Assembly: GCA_026018925.1 (NCBI GenBank)
Contig: JAKSZU010000003.1
Span: 192,310,256 to 192,374,255 of the forward strand
Origin: Tupaia tana
Taxonomy: Eukaryota; Chordata; Mammalia; Scandentia; Tupaiidae
Direction: 5' to 3'
Length of the DNA: 64,000 bases
Under the pieces are notes generated by a model, which saw nothing but the letters and a program-made list of their open reading frames with translations, was not told the origin of the DNA and did no database searches. Positions within the stretch are counted from its first letter, which is position 1. Every line of letters starts with the position of its first letter. The position numbers and the translations under genes are program-made. This document shows, in pieces, positions 1-10,479 of this stretch.

Positions 1-192
1 GACTCCATGACTTAAAACTCGCACCGGGCATATGTGTGTACCCAAGATCCTGAGAGAAGAATGGAGGAGAGGGGATTGTGGTGTGGCCATCCCCGCTGGG
101 AGGTGATTTCTTGCTCTTTGTCTCATCTGTCTCTGTCTCTTTGGCACGCACATGTGCCTTATAGCAAAAATCTCTGAAAAAGAAAAAAAAAA
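1..192 (+). mobile_element. SINE-A, 5' part cut by window edge
   Basis: Begins inside the tRNA-like head (…ACTCC…) and runs through the body (CCCAAGATCC, GAATGGAGGAGA, GTGGCCATCCCC, CT-rich tract, CCTTATAGCAAAAA) to an A-rich tail. CpG decay suggests middle age. Confidence 0.85.
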
Positions 193-2437
193 TGCTCTTT
201 CTAGCCTTGGGAGTCCAAATGAGCTATAATCATAGAGACGCCAGACTAGTCAAAATTGGAAGAAAGAGCTATAATCACAGGAAAAGAACTCTCTCCGCAA
301 TTTGAAGTATCCCAGAAAAAGCAGCAGTAATGACAGCAGAGCTGACTTCAGGAAAAGCGGAGACAGCCTTGGTGGGGCCTGCAGTGGCTGGGATGGCAAT
401 AACAGGAAAAGACTCAAACAAAAACTGCCACCCAGGACCCAAGTACCCCAAGAAAGGGAGAGACCGGAAGGGCTAAGGTGTAAAATAAGCAGGAGGTGAA
501 TTTCGGAGTAAATACAAAGTGATTATGACTCACAGCCTGATGATCCTCAATGCTCAAGTGGCCTCAGAAACCGGCTCTCGGTTGTGTAACCAAGGCGCTC
601 TGCTGGAGAAGCCCCGCGGACCATCACTCTGCTTCCCGCAGCCACAGGTCATCAAAATGAGGTCAGTGTGACAAGCCTGCAGGAGGCAAGATAGCTGCCT
701 TAAACAAATATTTCATCCCTCCCGCCTGCCAAAACTCTGGCAGGGAGCGTCATTATAGCAAAGCACGTATGTGGCCTAATGATTTGTCACACTCCTCTGT
801 CACTAGACCAGACCCTAAAAGGGAATTCCAAAGAATCGACTTTCATGGGAACAAAATACGGTCAGTCATATTGCAATCTTGCTCAAATCACGGAACAGAT
901 ACTTTAACACCCAAATTCCTTAAAGCAGCTTGGGTTACTACACACCTCACATTCCAACGAGCTTGGAAGAGAGTGTTGGAAGTGAGTGTGGCTGCCCACC
1001 TGAGGGCATTTCTCACCGTTCCCTAGCAGTTAAACGTCAAGAAGAAGGATATTTCTTGAACTTCCTTTGGTTGTCACAAAAGGAAAGCGACCATTGCATA
1101 ACAAAGTACAGAGCGCTGAGAGTTAAGGAGTCCCTGATGCTTTTCCTCCCTTCAGTCATTTTCTTTGTTTAAAGAATTCAGAAACAGTGAAAGTTCATGA
1201 AGAAAAACATCTCCAGCAGGAAAATGAGTGTGAGAGTTAGTCAGCAGCTCTCCCCGCTCAGACGTCCATGAGGTTGTAACTTAATCTTGACAACGTAGTC
1301 TTTCCTGGAAGAGACTTGAGCAGCGATTTATCATTTTATAATTTGTGGTTTAAATCCGAGCCGTAAACTAGGCAGCTGTATGGATCTGAGGCACTTTTGA
1401 ATCTTTTGAAAACCCCAGGAGGCAGGAAGACAGCTTCAAACTCGAGGCCCCAGACTCTTGGGGTTTCACTGAGCGAGCACAAAGGACGCGGTTCCTGGAC
1501 TCCCTCCCCTTTCTGAGATGTATGGAATGCACGCCTTTGTTTTAGGCTTGGGAAAAAAAGCAGACTTTGATAGCTGGAGCCATGAGTGGGCCCCTTATAT
1601 CTTAGGATGGCGGGTTTTCAAATGGTACAGGGTCCCCTGGGGCCTGAGAAGCTGGAAGCTGAGGGGGGAAATGGGTGGAGCAAGGGGAAGCCAGGGAAGG
1701 GAGGAGTGCCAGGAGATAGCTCTGCTGACTTCACGCTTTTCCACCAGGGCCTGCCCTGCCTACCTCTGTTGACATCAAAGCTCACGGAGAGCTCTGCACG
1801 CCTGCTCAGTCTGGCCTGCCTGCTGCTGGCCCGTGGGAGAAGGAATTGGCTATTGGCCCTGTGACAGAACTGAGAACAAAATTTCTAAAATGAGCTTTTC
1901 CTTAAAAAAAAATTATTTTTCTTTCAGCTCTGTGTGGTTGCTCTGGGTTCCCCTCCTTCCTGAGCACAAGCTGAGGGGTTCAAGCATCCACCAGGGTGAA
2001 AGGCATTTTTTACAGAGATGCCTCCAGAAACTTGGGCAGCTTCCCAAGGTGCCTCACTGGTTCTGCAGCAGCGTTGGCTGGCTGTGGGCTGATGGGTGTG
2101 GCTTTGCAATCATGTTGGGGCGCCTGGATTTGGGAGACTTGGCTCCTCTCCGTGAAGCAATGCAGGGCATCAGATTTTTGCTGGCAGCTGAGTTCTCAAG
2201 GCTGTTGCTATTCCATCTCTCCTCCCTGCTCCCCTGCTGGGATTTACTTGTTTTCATTCCCATCTCTTTTCTTTGGAGTCCTCTGGCTTCTCCTCAGGAA
2301 GGAAGCAGAGGAAATAAGATGACTGCTCTGTCTACTGTCTCTTATGACCTCCAAATCTGCTTATCACATGAAGCCCAGGGCCAAAGGAGTGGTGCCACCA
2401 TCGCCGAGCAAAAACAGTTGCCAGAAATTCCATGTTA
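193..2437. other. unique sequence, no repeat or gene recognised
   Basis: About 2.2 kb without SINEs. 520-1500 is balanced in composition and looks old and unduplicated. A 201-codon open frame (1833-2438, +) has no recognisable domain, signal peptide or splice context, so it is not called as a gene. Enhancer-type conservation is possible but cannot be seen from one sequence. Confidence 0.4.
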
Positions 2438-2717
2438 AAACCAAGTTGCACTGGGACCAGCAGTTAGCGTAATGGCTATGTCGCTGGACTCCCACGTAGT
2501 CGACCGCGGTTCGAGTCCCGGACCCGGTGGCTTAAAACTCACGCCGGGTGCGTGTGCGTGCGTGCCCAAGATCCCGAGAGGAGAATGGAGGAGAAGGGAT
2601 TGCGGCGTGGCCATCCCCCCTGGGGGGTGATTTCCTGCTTTCTATCTCTCTGTCTCTCTCTGTCTGTCTGGCGAGCGCACGCGCCCTATAGGAAAAACCT
2701 CTCCAAAAAAAAAAAAG

Positions 2718-2765
<48 letters not shown>

Positions 2766-2774
2766 AAGTTGCAC
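2438..2774 (+). mobile_element. SINE-A, young, subfamily A1
   Basis: Full-length copy. The head starts GGGACCAGCAGTTAGCG. Box A is TAGCGTAATGG and box B is GGTTCGAGTCC. The body holds CCCCCCTGGGGGG and the tail is about 60 A. Exact 14-nt TSD AAACCAAGTTGCAC at 2438-2451 and 2761-2774. Perfect boxes and TSD indicate recent L1-driven insertion. Confidence 0.93.
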
Positions 2775-2794
2775 AGCACCAGTTTAAAATACAT

Positions 2795-3083
2795 GAGGTC
2801 TTTAAAAAGTTCATGGAAATGCATACATTTTTTTTGCATCAAAATAAATTCATACTTTAATTCCATCTTCCATGAGTTATTGAAAAATAATTATTTATTT
2901 TTAAATTATTTATTATTTATTATTTTAATTTGACCAGAGAAAGACAGAGAGAGCTGGGGAGCAGGGGTGAGAAAGCAAGCTGCCAGGTCCAGGACTCAAA
3001 CCACGGTCAGCCATGTGGGAGTCCAATGCCTTAACCACCATGCCACCTGCTGGCCTCCTCCGAAGAACTTTTTGAAGTACTCC
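2795..3083 (+). mobile_element. mariner-like MITE, interrupted
   Basis: Left end GTCTTTAAAAAGTTCATGG. Internal phrase (GCATCAAAATAAATTCATAC, then TTTAATTCCAT) recurs at 9.6 and 29.1 kb. The right end (GAACTTTTTGAAG, 3065-3077) is the reverse complement of the left end. A SINE-B sits between. Short inverted ends and no coding capacity fit a non-autonomous Tc1/mariner element; the family assignment is inferred. Confidence 0.6.
2882..3058 (-). mobile_element. SINE-B inside the MITE
   Basis: Antisense copy: A/T tail, TTTGACCAGAG, GA tract, box-B complement (GGACTCAAACC) and head CCACCTGCTGGCC. It splits the MITE right end; the TSD is too diverged to define exactly. Confidence 0.85.
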
Positions 3084-3312
3084 TGTGTGTGTGTGTGTTT
3101 ATTTCACAGTCCTATTCTCTATTAGCCTCAGACAGTATAAGAACTGTTATCTTTAACCACCTTCTACTGTTCAATGTGAGTTTAAAGAAAAATGTGGGCT
3201 GTAAGTAAGTTCCTTGGAAATTCAGCTCCAGCAACAAATCTTAGCACCTTTGGTTCTGTATCTGGTTATAGATTGCAATTATAGGTCAAAGGATGCCAGC
3301 AGTCTCCCTCTT

Positions 3313-3509
3313 TTTAAAAAAATAAATTTATTTATTTAATTTTATTCATTATTATTATTTTAAAATTTGTCTAGGGCACATGCGGTCATCAGAGAGAGAA
3401 AGAAAAAAAAGGAGGAAAGGGAGAAAGCAAGATCCCAGGTCTGGGACTTGAACCATGGTCAGCCGTGTGGGAGTCCAGCATCTTACCCATTATACCACCT
3501 CCTGGCCCA
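3313..3509 (-). mobile_element. SINE-B
   Basis: Antisense, with a long AATAAATTTATTTATT-type tail, GA tract, GGGACTTGAACCATGG (box-B side) and CACCTCCTGGCCC head. Confidence 0.85.
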
Positions 3510-3701
3510 CATTCTTCCTCTTTTTACTGTACTACTGCTGGTCCTCTGTCCTGACTTGGGAAATTTCCCAGGGGAATCTAGCTTAGGCTCTTCTGGAACA
3601 CAGACACAGTGAGAACTACCTGTGCCTGCTGTGTCCAGGTCTGAATGAGCCTGAAGGGCAGGCACGTTGAAGAACACATGATTTATTCCTGTCCTTAAAG
3701 A

Positions 3702-3901
3702 AAATAATAGGGTCCAGCAGGTGGCATGGTGGTTAAGGTGTTGGACACTCCCACATAGCTAACCACAGTTCGAGTCCCAGAACTGGTGGCTTGCTTTCTT
3801 GCTTTCTCTCTCTCTCTCTGTGTCTCTCTCTGGTCAAATTAAAAAAATAATAATAAAAATTAATGAATAAATAAAGTGGAATAATTCTTTTAAAAATAAT
3901 A
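3702..3901 (+). mobile_element. SINE-B
   Basis: Head GGTCCAGCAGGTGGCATGG, box B AGTTCGAGTCC, CT tract, GGTCAAATTAAA, AATAAATAAA and TTCTTTTAAAA. TSD AAAATAATA at 3701-3709 and 3893-3901. Confidence 0.88.
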
Positions 3902-4008
3902 GAAGCATTATATTTCAGATAAGAAATTGGTAAGGTAGTCCAAACCTTATATTTTAAGACCAAGGATTTTTAAATAAGGAAATGAGAATGTAGAAAAGTT
4001 AGTCAAGT

Positions 4009-4268
4009 GGCCAGCAGGTAGTTAAGGCGCTAGACTCCCACATGGTTGCCTGTGGTTGAGTTCCAGACCTGGCAGCTTGAAAATCACGTTGAATGTGTGT
4101 GTGGGCTTATCTAAAATCCCAGGAGAAGAATGGAGGTGAAGGGACTATGGCGTGGCCATCCAAACTGGGGGAGTGATTTCTCACTTTCCTCTCACTCTCT
4201 CTCTCTGTCCTCTGGCGAGCACACGTTCCCTATGGCAAAGACTTAAAAAAAAAAAAAAAAAAAAAAAG
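4009..4268 (+). mobile_element. SINE-A, old
   Basis: The head is shortened by a small deletion (GGCCAGCAGGTAGTTAAGG). The body shows AAAATCCCAGGAGAAGAATG, GTGGCCATCC and GCGAGCACACGTTCCC, with a pure A tail. Confidence 0.85.
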
Positions 4269-4736
4269 GTAACAAATTTGCCTGAGGTTAGGTGTCACAA
4301 ATTAATATCACAGACAAGTATTAGCCCCTGAGTCTATCTGTAGCAAATATATCCTTGAAGACCAACCAGGGTTACTGTAAGTGATGCACTGAAGTTCTTT
4401 GAGGGTTAAAGGTAGCTAAAATCTTCCTCTTGATTTTCTGGGCTCAAATGGACTCCCTCCAGACTGTCAAAACATTTGAAACTAATTCAAAATGCTTTTT
4501 GGAGAGCCATTTCAATTCAGCTTACAGGCATTCTTGAGGCCCCCTTCTAAGAAGAAATGGACCAGCATTTTGTTTGGCTTAGACCCAAGTCAGGCCCTGC
4601 CTGCCTGGGACTGTACATCTCTGCCTTTGACTGTCTGACAGCTAAAGCTTTAGGCTCTTGCTCCTCAATCAACACTACCAAATATCAGCAGTGCTGGCTC
4701 AATTCACAGGCCTTGATCTATAGCTCCCACGTAGTT
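4269..4736. other. unique sequence
   Basis: No repeat, exon pattern or RNA gene recognised. Confidence 0.35.
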
Positions 4737-4752
4737 GACACCATTCTCCTGT

Positions 4753-4787
<35 letters not shown>

Positions 4788-5040
4788 AGAAGTTTTTGCT
4801 ATAGGGCATGTGCGTTCGCCAGAAAGAGAGAAAGACAGAAAGCAAGAAATCACCCCCCAGGGGGGATGGCCATGCTGCAATCCCTTCTCCTCCTTTCTCC
4901 TCTCGGGATCTTGGGCATGCATTCACATGCACCTGGCGTGAGTTTCAGCCACCAGGTCCGGGACTTGAACTGTGGTCGACTACATGGGAGTCCAGCAACA
5001 TAGCCATTATGCCAACTGCTGGTCCCGACACCATTCTCCT
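4737..5040 (-). mobile_element. SINE-A, young to middle-aged
   Basis: Antisense full-length copy with a 30-nt T tail. Exact 14-nt TSD GACACCATTCTCCT at 4737-4750 and 5027-5040. Several CpGs have decayed (GCATGTGCG for GCGCGTGCG). Confidence 0.93.
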
Positions 5041-5190
5041 TTTAAAGAGACATTAAAAAATATAGCAAGCTTTTCTTCCATGAACACTCTGCCTCAAACT
5101 TCCATCATCATCTCTTTACTACTATTACTGAGTGTTCAATATAACTTAGATAATGGGACAAATAAGGCAGGTTGGTCCATCAGTCCATGG

Positions 5191-5478
5191 CCTCATGGAT
5201 TTTACTTTTTTTTTTTGGAGAGGTTTTTGCTACAGGGCGCGTGCGCTCGCCAGACAGACAGAGAGAGACAGAGAGATAGAAAGCGAGAAATCACCCCCCA
5301 GGGGGGATGGCCACGCTGCAGTCCCTTCTCCTCCATTCTCCTCTCGGGATCTTGGGCACGCACGCACACGCGTCTGGCGTGAGTTTAAGCCACCGGGTCC
5401 GGGACTCGAACCGCGGTCGACTACGTGGGAGTCCAGCGACATAGCCATTATGCTAACTGCTGGTCCCACCTCATGGAT
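5191..5478 (-). mobile_element. SINE-A, young, subfamily A1
   Basis: Antisense; box-B complement GGACTCGAACC, end CTGCTGGTCCC. TSD CCTCATGGAT at 5191-5200 and 5469-5478. Confidence 0.93.
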
Positions 5479-5789
5479 CTTTAAGTGCCATGGGTACATA
5501 TATATCATTGCATTATTGTACATATAACCAGGCTAGAAATTAGAAGAAAAAAGACAATAGCCCAGAGCCTCTGTCCCAGTAATCCTGCATTCACCCCACC
5601 TAAGAAAGTCAAGGATCTAATATTCAAGTTCTTCAGTGTTCTCTTGGCTTGCTTCCCAGCTGTGGTCAAATTCTCTGCATGCTCATTCCTCCTTTTCTGG
5701 ATTACTTGTGGAATTGCCAGGAGTGCAGAGGCATGAAGAATGCAGGCAGTGAAAGAAAAACGCATCTGCTAACGATTGACTGAAGTCAG
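5479..5789. other. unique sequence
   Basis: Nothing recognisable; short overlapping frames only. Confidence 0.3.
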
Positions 5790-6370
5790 TTGTAGTTGGA
5801 CACGGTCAGGGTTTTTAGTTGCAAGCAACAGAAACCAACTCTGACTGATTTAAGCAAGAAAGAAATTTGTTGAAATGCTATTGAGAAACCCATAGAATCA
5901 TTGGAAAGCCTAGAGAAACAAGCTCAGAAAACACAGGAACCAGGACCCCAGGATCACAGCGAGGGGGACATGCACAATTACAACAGAGAGTGACTGGAGG
6001 ATACCACTCTTGCCACTGCCTGTTGCTGGGCCACAACTTAAACTGCCACCATCATTAGCCCTGGACACTGGACACCACCATGAGCACTGCTGTTCCAGGA
6101 GCCTATACACTATGGTTGCCCTGTAATCTGCCCCATAAAGGATTCTCTGTGGTCCCTATTTGTTGGTGCTCATAATTTCTGATTCCAAATGGAGCAGGTA
6201 CACTTGCTTGGCCAAGTCCTGGTTATGTGCCCATGTCATGCCTGCAAAGGAGACTGGAAAAGAGAGCAGATGGCCTTTGGGGTTCTCAATGAGGGCACCA
6301 TGATTTACAAAGTGGTAAATATCCTAAACATGGGAAGAGAGTTCAGCTACTGAGTGGCCAAAAATGACGC
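5790..6370. repeat. probable old interspersed repeat, class uncertain
   Basis: Phrases such as TTGCAAGCAACAGAAACC and CTGACTGATTTAAGC resemble a phrase I recall from an ancient mammalian repeat, but I cannot name the family. No boxes, inverted ends or reading frame settle its class. Confidence 0.35.
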
Positions 6371-7289
6371 TGTCTAAAGCCCTTCCTCTAATCCCATGTG
6401 AGGGGGAGAGCCTGGGTCAACATTGCTAGTCTGCCAGTGAGTTGGAAATGAGTCCAGTGTACACATTCCAGCACTAAGCCCAGTATCCACTGACCTGAGA
6501 AACAATTCCCTAGGTAAGCAAAGACAGCACAATCAGGTTGACCTCTCCATAGAAAAGGGGAAGACTTCCCTGGCTGCCTGCCTCTCTCTTCTCAAGAGTC
6601 CCTCCCCTCCTCCTTCCCAGTCCCAGGGAGGAGAGAAGAGAGCTCGAACAGCCACCTTCCTGCCCCGATCTGCTCCAGCCATCCTTTTCACACCAGCAGG
6701 AAGGATATGGAAGCTATTGCTGTCCAAAAACAAAAGACCAAAGCTTGTGTTGCAGATTTGTATATTCGGCCTTGACCTTTCATCACAGACCCGCTGCTTG
6801 AAATTTTGATGATTTATGGATCCTTTGTAGGGTGGTTCATCATGGTTTTAACAACGTTAGCTGCCAAGCAGTTGGGCTGGAACTTGAGATGGGGGTGGAT
6901 GCGGGGAGACGGGATGTATGCTAACCTGCAGCCCACAGGCCTCAAAACCCCTAGCCACAATTTCCTCTCACTGATGTTGTCCAACGGGCATTTTTTTTAT
7001 CTGTGACTTATTTTTTGTTCATTTGTTTGAGTCTTCCATCCATTATGGAAGTTGGTTTAAAGAAAAAAGAAAAGAAAAAAAAGAAGCCCCCGAGTAAAAC
7101 CAAAAATGGAAACTCTTTTTTAAGTCATCTAATTATTTGGCCCCTGCTGTTGAAAGAGATGCAAACTAACCCCAGAGTGTAGCACTCCTTAGAGGATGAC
7201 CCACAGGTTCAGACAGTCCTTCAAGTCATTGTCAGGACCCCAGCCTGGTGGGGCCCTTAGTGACACAGTGTTCCTTTAACTCTTTCCAG
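6371..7289. other. unique sequence upstream of the candidate exon
   Basis: No repeat recognised apart from an A-rich patch near 7060-7085. 7261-7289 supplies the polypyrimidine tract and CAG of the putative acceptor. Confidence 0.35.
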
Positions 7290-7368
7290 GGATGTGATTG
7301 GGAAGCACCGTTTGGGCAGAATGGATACTCCAACTCTGATCCTGGCTTCAAGAGAGGAGGGCAAAGTG
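7290..7368 (+). other. putative internal exon (79 nt)
   Basis: Preceded by TTCCTTTAACTCTTTCCAG (pyrimidine tract plus AG) and followed by a perfect donor, GTG|GTAAGT. The exon is 79 nt, a typical internal length. Two frames are open: one reads DVIGKHRLGRMDTPTL… and the other GCDWEAPFGQNGYSNS…. I recognise neither as a known protein. It could equally be a lncRNA exon or a chance splice-site pair. No neighbouring exon was found. Confidence 0.3.
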
Positions 7369-7597
7369 GTAAGTGGAATGTGCCTCTTCCCACCCTTTCC
7401 TCCGCTTCTTACCACAAACCCAGCTTCTACGTCATCCTACCTTTTCCTTGACACAGTTAGAAGCCCTAGGGGAAACACACAGAAAACCTTTGTAAAAGCT
7501 CTGGGTAGTTGAAAATTCCTGAGTGTCCCTTTTTTTGGTAAGATTACTAGAAACCAATCAATGAAGAATACATTAGCTTGGTTTCTTATTAAAAAAT

Positions 7598-7887
7598 ACC
7601 TTTGCGGGAACCAGCAGTTAGCGTAATGGCTATGTCGCTGGACTCCCACGGAGTCGACCGCGGTTCGTGTCCCAGACCCGGTGGCTTAAAACTCACGCCG
7701 GGCGCGTGTGCGTGCGTGCCCAAGATCCCAAGAGGAGAATGGAGGAGAAGGGATTGCGGCGTGACCATCCCCCCTGGGGGGTGATTTCTCACTTTCTGTC
7801 TCTATGTCTCTCTCTGTCTGTCTGGCGAGCGCACGCGCCCTATAGTGAAAACTTCTCAAAAAAAAAACAACAAAAAAAAACCTTTGC
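7598..7887 (+). mobile_element. SINE-A, young, subfamily A2
   Basis: Starts GGGAACCAGCAG; body has GCGTGACCATCC and ends CCCTATAGTGAAAAC, the A2 diagnostics. Box B is altered (GGTTCGTGTCC). TSD ACCTTTGC at 7598-7605 and 7880-7887. Confidence 0.92.
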
Positions 7888-7962
7888 TAGCCAAGGCTCG
7901 ATTCTATAGTTAGTTTCAATTTTCTTTAGAAGGTAAACATAAAAAATAACCAGAAAAAGGGA

Positions 7963-8450
7963 TGACCCCGTGGCCTAGTGATTAAGGGAGCTAGATCCTA
8001 CATGGCCAACCACAAAGTTTAATCTTGGCTCCATTGGTTTGAAAAACATGCCAGGCACGTTGGGACCAGCAGATGGCGTGGTGGTTAAGGTGCTGGACAC
8101 TCCCACATGGCTGACCACAGTTCGAGTCCTGGACCTGGTGGCTTCCTTTCTCACTTCCCCTCTCTCTCTTTTTCTGTGTCTCTCTCTGGCCAAATTAAAA
8201 TAAATGAATGAATAAATCAAATTAAATAAATAATTCTTTAAAAAAAACTAAACATGCCAGGCACGTGTGTGTGCATGCCCCAAATCCTGACAGGATGGAG
8301 AAATAGAGAAGAAAAGATTGTGGCATGACCATGCCTCACTAGGGGTGATTTTTCCACCTCCATTACTTTCTCTTTCTCTCTATCTCTGGCAAGCATGTGT
8401 GCCTTCTGGCAGAATTTTGAAAAAAGAGAGAAAGAGAGAGAGAAATAATC
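7963..8450 (+). mobile_element. SINE-A, old, split by a SINE-B
   Basis: The head (ACCCCGTGGCCTAGTGATTAAG) runs to AAACATGCCAGGCACGT at 8060 and resumes at 8251 with the same phrase. It then continues through CAAATCCTGACAGGATGGAG to GGCAGAATTTTGAAAAA. Confidence 0.85.
8062..8250 (+). mobile_element. SINE-B nested in SINE-A
   Basis: Complete SINE-B, GGGACCAGCAGATGGCGTGG to TAATTCTTTAAAAA. Exact TSD AACATGCCAGGCACGT (8045-8060 and 8251-8266) is drawn from the host SINE, so the relative age of the two elements is clear. Confidence 0.93.
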
Positions 8451-8983
8451 CAAAAAAAAGAAAAATCTCATTTTTGTAAATTCTGAAAACGTAACTGAAG
8501 ATCTTGTCCATTTTGTTTCTCAGAGTCCTTTTAGGATCCGTGTGACAAATTTCACTTAGAATTTAACACAAGAAAAAAGATTACATTTTTTCATGAGCTG
8601 ATATTGCTTCCTTTTTTCCAGACAGTAAGAATGACATAACCAGCTGCATTTCCCTTTTTGATTAAACTCAGGAAACCTACATTTCAGTTCAGTATTCGTT
8701 TACAGAATTATCTTATCTCTGGTTCCTGGTCTTCTCCTTCCTCTATATTCTAATAGTTTCTCATTTTCCCTTTCATTTTTACTTTAACCGTCTCACTTGT
8801 TTGCACATCTTAGCTACAACAGAGTTTTTCAAGAAGCAGGCAAAGTGCAGGAAACAGCAAAACCAGCTGATAAATAGTGCTTGACCAAGGTCACCCCAGA
8901 AATTGATTTCACTTTCCTGATGTACTGAGGTTAGTTGGAGAAACTAGCTCACAGGTGAGCGTGCATGCACCAGGGGCCTTCAT
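8451..8983. other. unique sequence
   Basis: AT-rich, no repeat or exon recognised. Confidence 0.3.
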
Positions 8984-9284
8984 AGAGTTCACCAGAGGCA
9001 CCAGCAGATGGCGTAATGGCTACGTTGCTGGACTTCCATGTAGTCAACCATGGTTCAAGTCCTGGACCCGGCAGCTTAAAACTCACGCTTGACATGCATG
9101 TGTATGTGCTCAAAAGCCCAAGAGGAGAATGGAGGACACAGGATTGTGGTGTGGCCATCCCCCGCCCCCAGGGGGGTGATTTCTTGCTTTCTGTCACTCT
9201 GGTGAGTGCACACACCCTATAGCAAAACACTCTCTCAAAAACAAACAAACAAACAAACAAACAAACAAACAAAAACAAGTTCAC
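8984..9284 (+). mobile_element. SINE-A with (AAAC)n tail
   Basis: Head CACCAGCAGATGGCGTAATGG, box B GGTTCAAGTCC. 3' part CACCCTATAGCAAAACAC, then (CAAA)n at 9237-9275. Flanked by AGTTCAC. Confidence 0.88.
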
Positions 9285-9285
9285 A

Positions 9286-9558
9286 GGGACCAGCTGGTGG
9301 TGTGGTGGTTAAGATGATCAGATCTCACATGGCCAACTTTGCTACTTGAGTCCTGGGCCCAGTGGCTTGAAAAACATGCTGGGTGCACGTGTATGAGAGC
9401 CCAAAATCCTGAAAGGAGGTTAATGTTAGAGAAGGAACTGTGGCATGACTGTCCCCCAAGGGGTTTTCTTTCTCACTTTCCCTCTTTCCCTTTCACTCAA
9501 TCTGTCTCTCTCTGGTGAATACATACACCTGCTGTCAACACACACACATACACACAGT
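9286..9558 (+). mobile_element. SINE-A, old
   Basis: Head GGGACCAGCTGGTGGTGTGG; body AAAACATGCTGGGTGCACG and CAAAATCCTGAAAGGAGG. Ends in a CA-rich stretch rather than poly(A). Confidence 0.82.
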
Positions 9559-9559
9559 T

Positions 9560-9665
9560 TATGAAAAATAAACTTAGGAAAAAAGTATCATGGATTTCAA
9601 AATTGTCTTTGCACCAAAATAAACTCATACTTTAATTCTATTTTGTCATGAATTTTTTGAATTCT
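9560..9665 (+). mobile_element. mariner-like MITE, second copy
   Basis: Contains GGATTTCAAAATTGTCTTTG and CACCAAAATAAACTCATAC, then TTTAATTCTATTTTG, matching the 2.8 and 29.1 kb copies. The right end ATGAATTTTTTGAA is a decayed version of CATGAACTTTTTGAAG. Confidence 0.55.
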
Positions 9666-9691
9666 CTTCATAACTATTAGCAGAGCATATT

Positions 9692-9967
9692 TAAGTATTT
9701 ATTTGCTATAGGCATGTGTGCTCACTGGAGAGAGACAGAGAGCGAGAAAGAGAGAGAGACCGGAGACAAAAAGGAAGTCACCAACTTGCCTACCCCCTGG
9801 GGGGGATGGCCAGGCCTCAACCCCCTTGTCTCCATTCTCCCCTTGGGACCATGGCCATGCAAGCACATGCCAGGTGTGTCCCTCAAGCCCTCAGGTCCAG
9901 GACTCAAACTGTGCAGTCTGCCATGTGGGACCCAGGGCTCCAACCACCAAACCACTTGCTGACTTCA
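9692..9967 (-). mobile_element. SINE-A, old
   Basis: Antisense: TTTGCTATAGGCATGTGTGC, GA tract, CCCCCTGGGGGGGATGG, AGGACTCAAACTG (box-B side) and the head complement ending near 9965. A short imperfect duplication (AAGTAT) flanks it. Confidence 0.83.
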
Positions 9968-10029
9968 AGTATATATGAATATTTTGAGAAAAAGAGTGAA
10001 TAAAGAAGGGAGAGAGAGAAGAGCCAGGG

Positions 10030-10315
10030 AGATTTTTTTTTTTTTTTTTTTTTTTTCTTTTTTTGGAGAGGTTTTTGCTATAGGGCGCGTGCGCTCGCCA
10101 GACAGACAGAGAGAGACAGAGAGACAGAAAGCAGGAAATCACCCCCCAGGGGGGATGGCCACGCCGCAATCCCTTCTCCTCCATTCTCCTCTCGGGATCC
10201 TGGGCACGCACGCACACGCGCCCGGCGTGAGTTTAAGCCGCCGGGTCCGGGACTCGAACCGCGGTCGACTACGTGGGAGTCCAGCGACATAGCCATTACA
10301 CTAACTGCTGGTCCC
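10030..10315 (-). mobile_element. SINE-A, young, subfamily A1
   Basis: Antisense with a T tail of about 30 nt. A1 marks are GGCCACGCC, CTCGAACC, GAGTTTAAG and GGTCCC. It lies directly against the A-rich tail of a 7SL-derived scrap, which was probably its target. Confidence 0.93.
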
Positions 10316-10317
10316 GA

Positions 10318-10392
10318 TATTTTTGACAGTCTCACCATGTTGCCGTCTTCCTTTCCCAGCCTCCCAGTTAGCTGGGATTGCATGTACACTGT
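10318..10392 (-). mobile_element. 7SL RNA-derived fragment
   Basis: The minus strand reads CAATCCCAGCTAACTGGGAG followed by GCAACATGGTGAGACTGTC and AAAAATA. These match the 5' (TCCCAGCTACTCGGGAGG) and 3' (GGCAACATAGCGAGACC) ends of 7SL, with the centre deleted. Alu-type monomers have the same architecture. It could be a deleted 7SL pseudogene or a true 7SL-SINE monomer. Confidence 0.55.
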
Positions 10393-10479
10393 TTAAATCA
10401 GGCCAGTTATCAAATCTGGACCTCCTGTGCAGCCTCAGCCACCATGCAGCAAGCCCTCCCACTTTCACCACTTTGGCTG

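Noticed and set aside
1833-2438. 201-codon open frame on the plus strand
   Set aside because: No domain, no splice context, hydrophobic runs of mixed composition; competing frames overlap. Likely chance.
2453-2530. functional tRNA gene
   Set aside because: Boxes A and B are fine, but stems mispair and the head continues into a SINE body repeated throughout the window.
9560-9665. L1 3' end
   Set aside because: It recurs with inverted ends in two other places without L1 context, so a MITE is the better reading.
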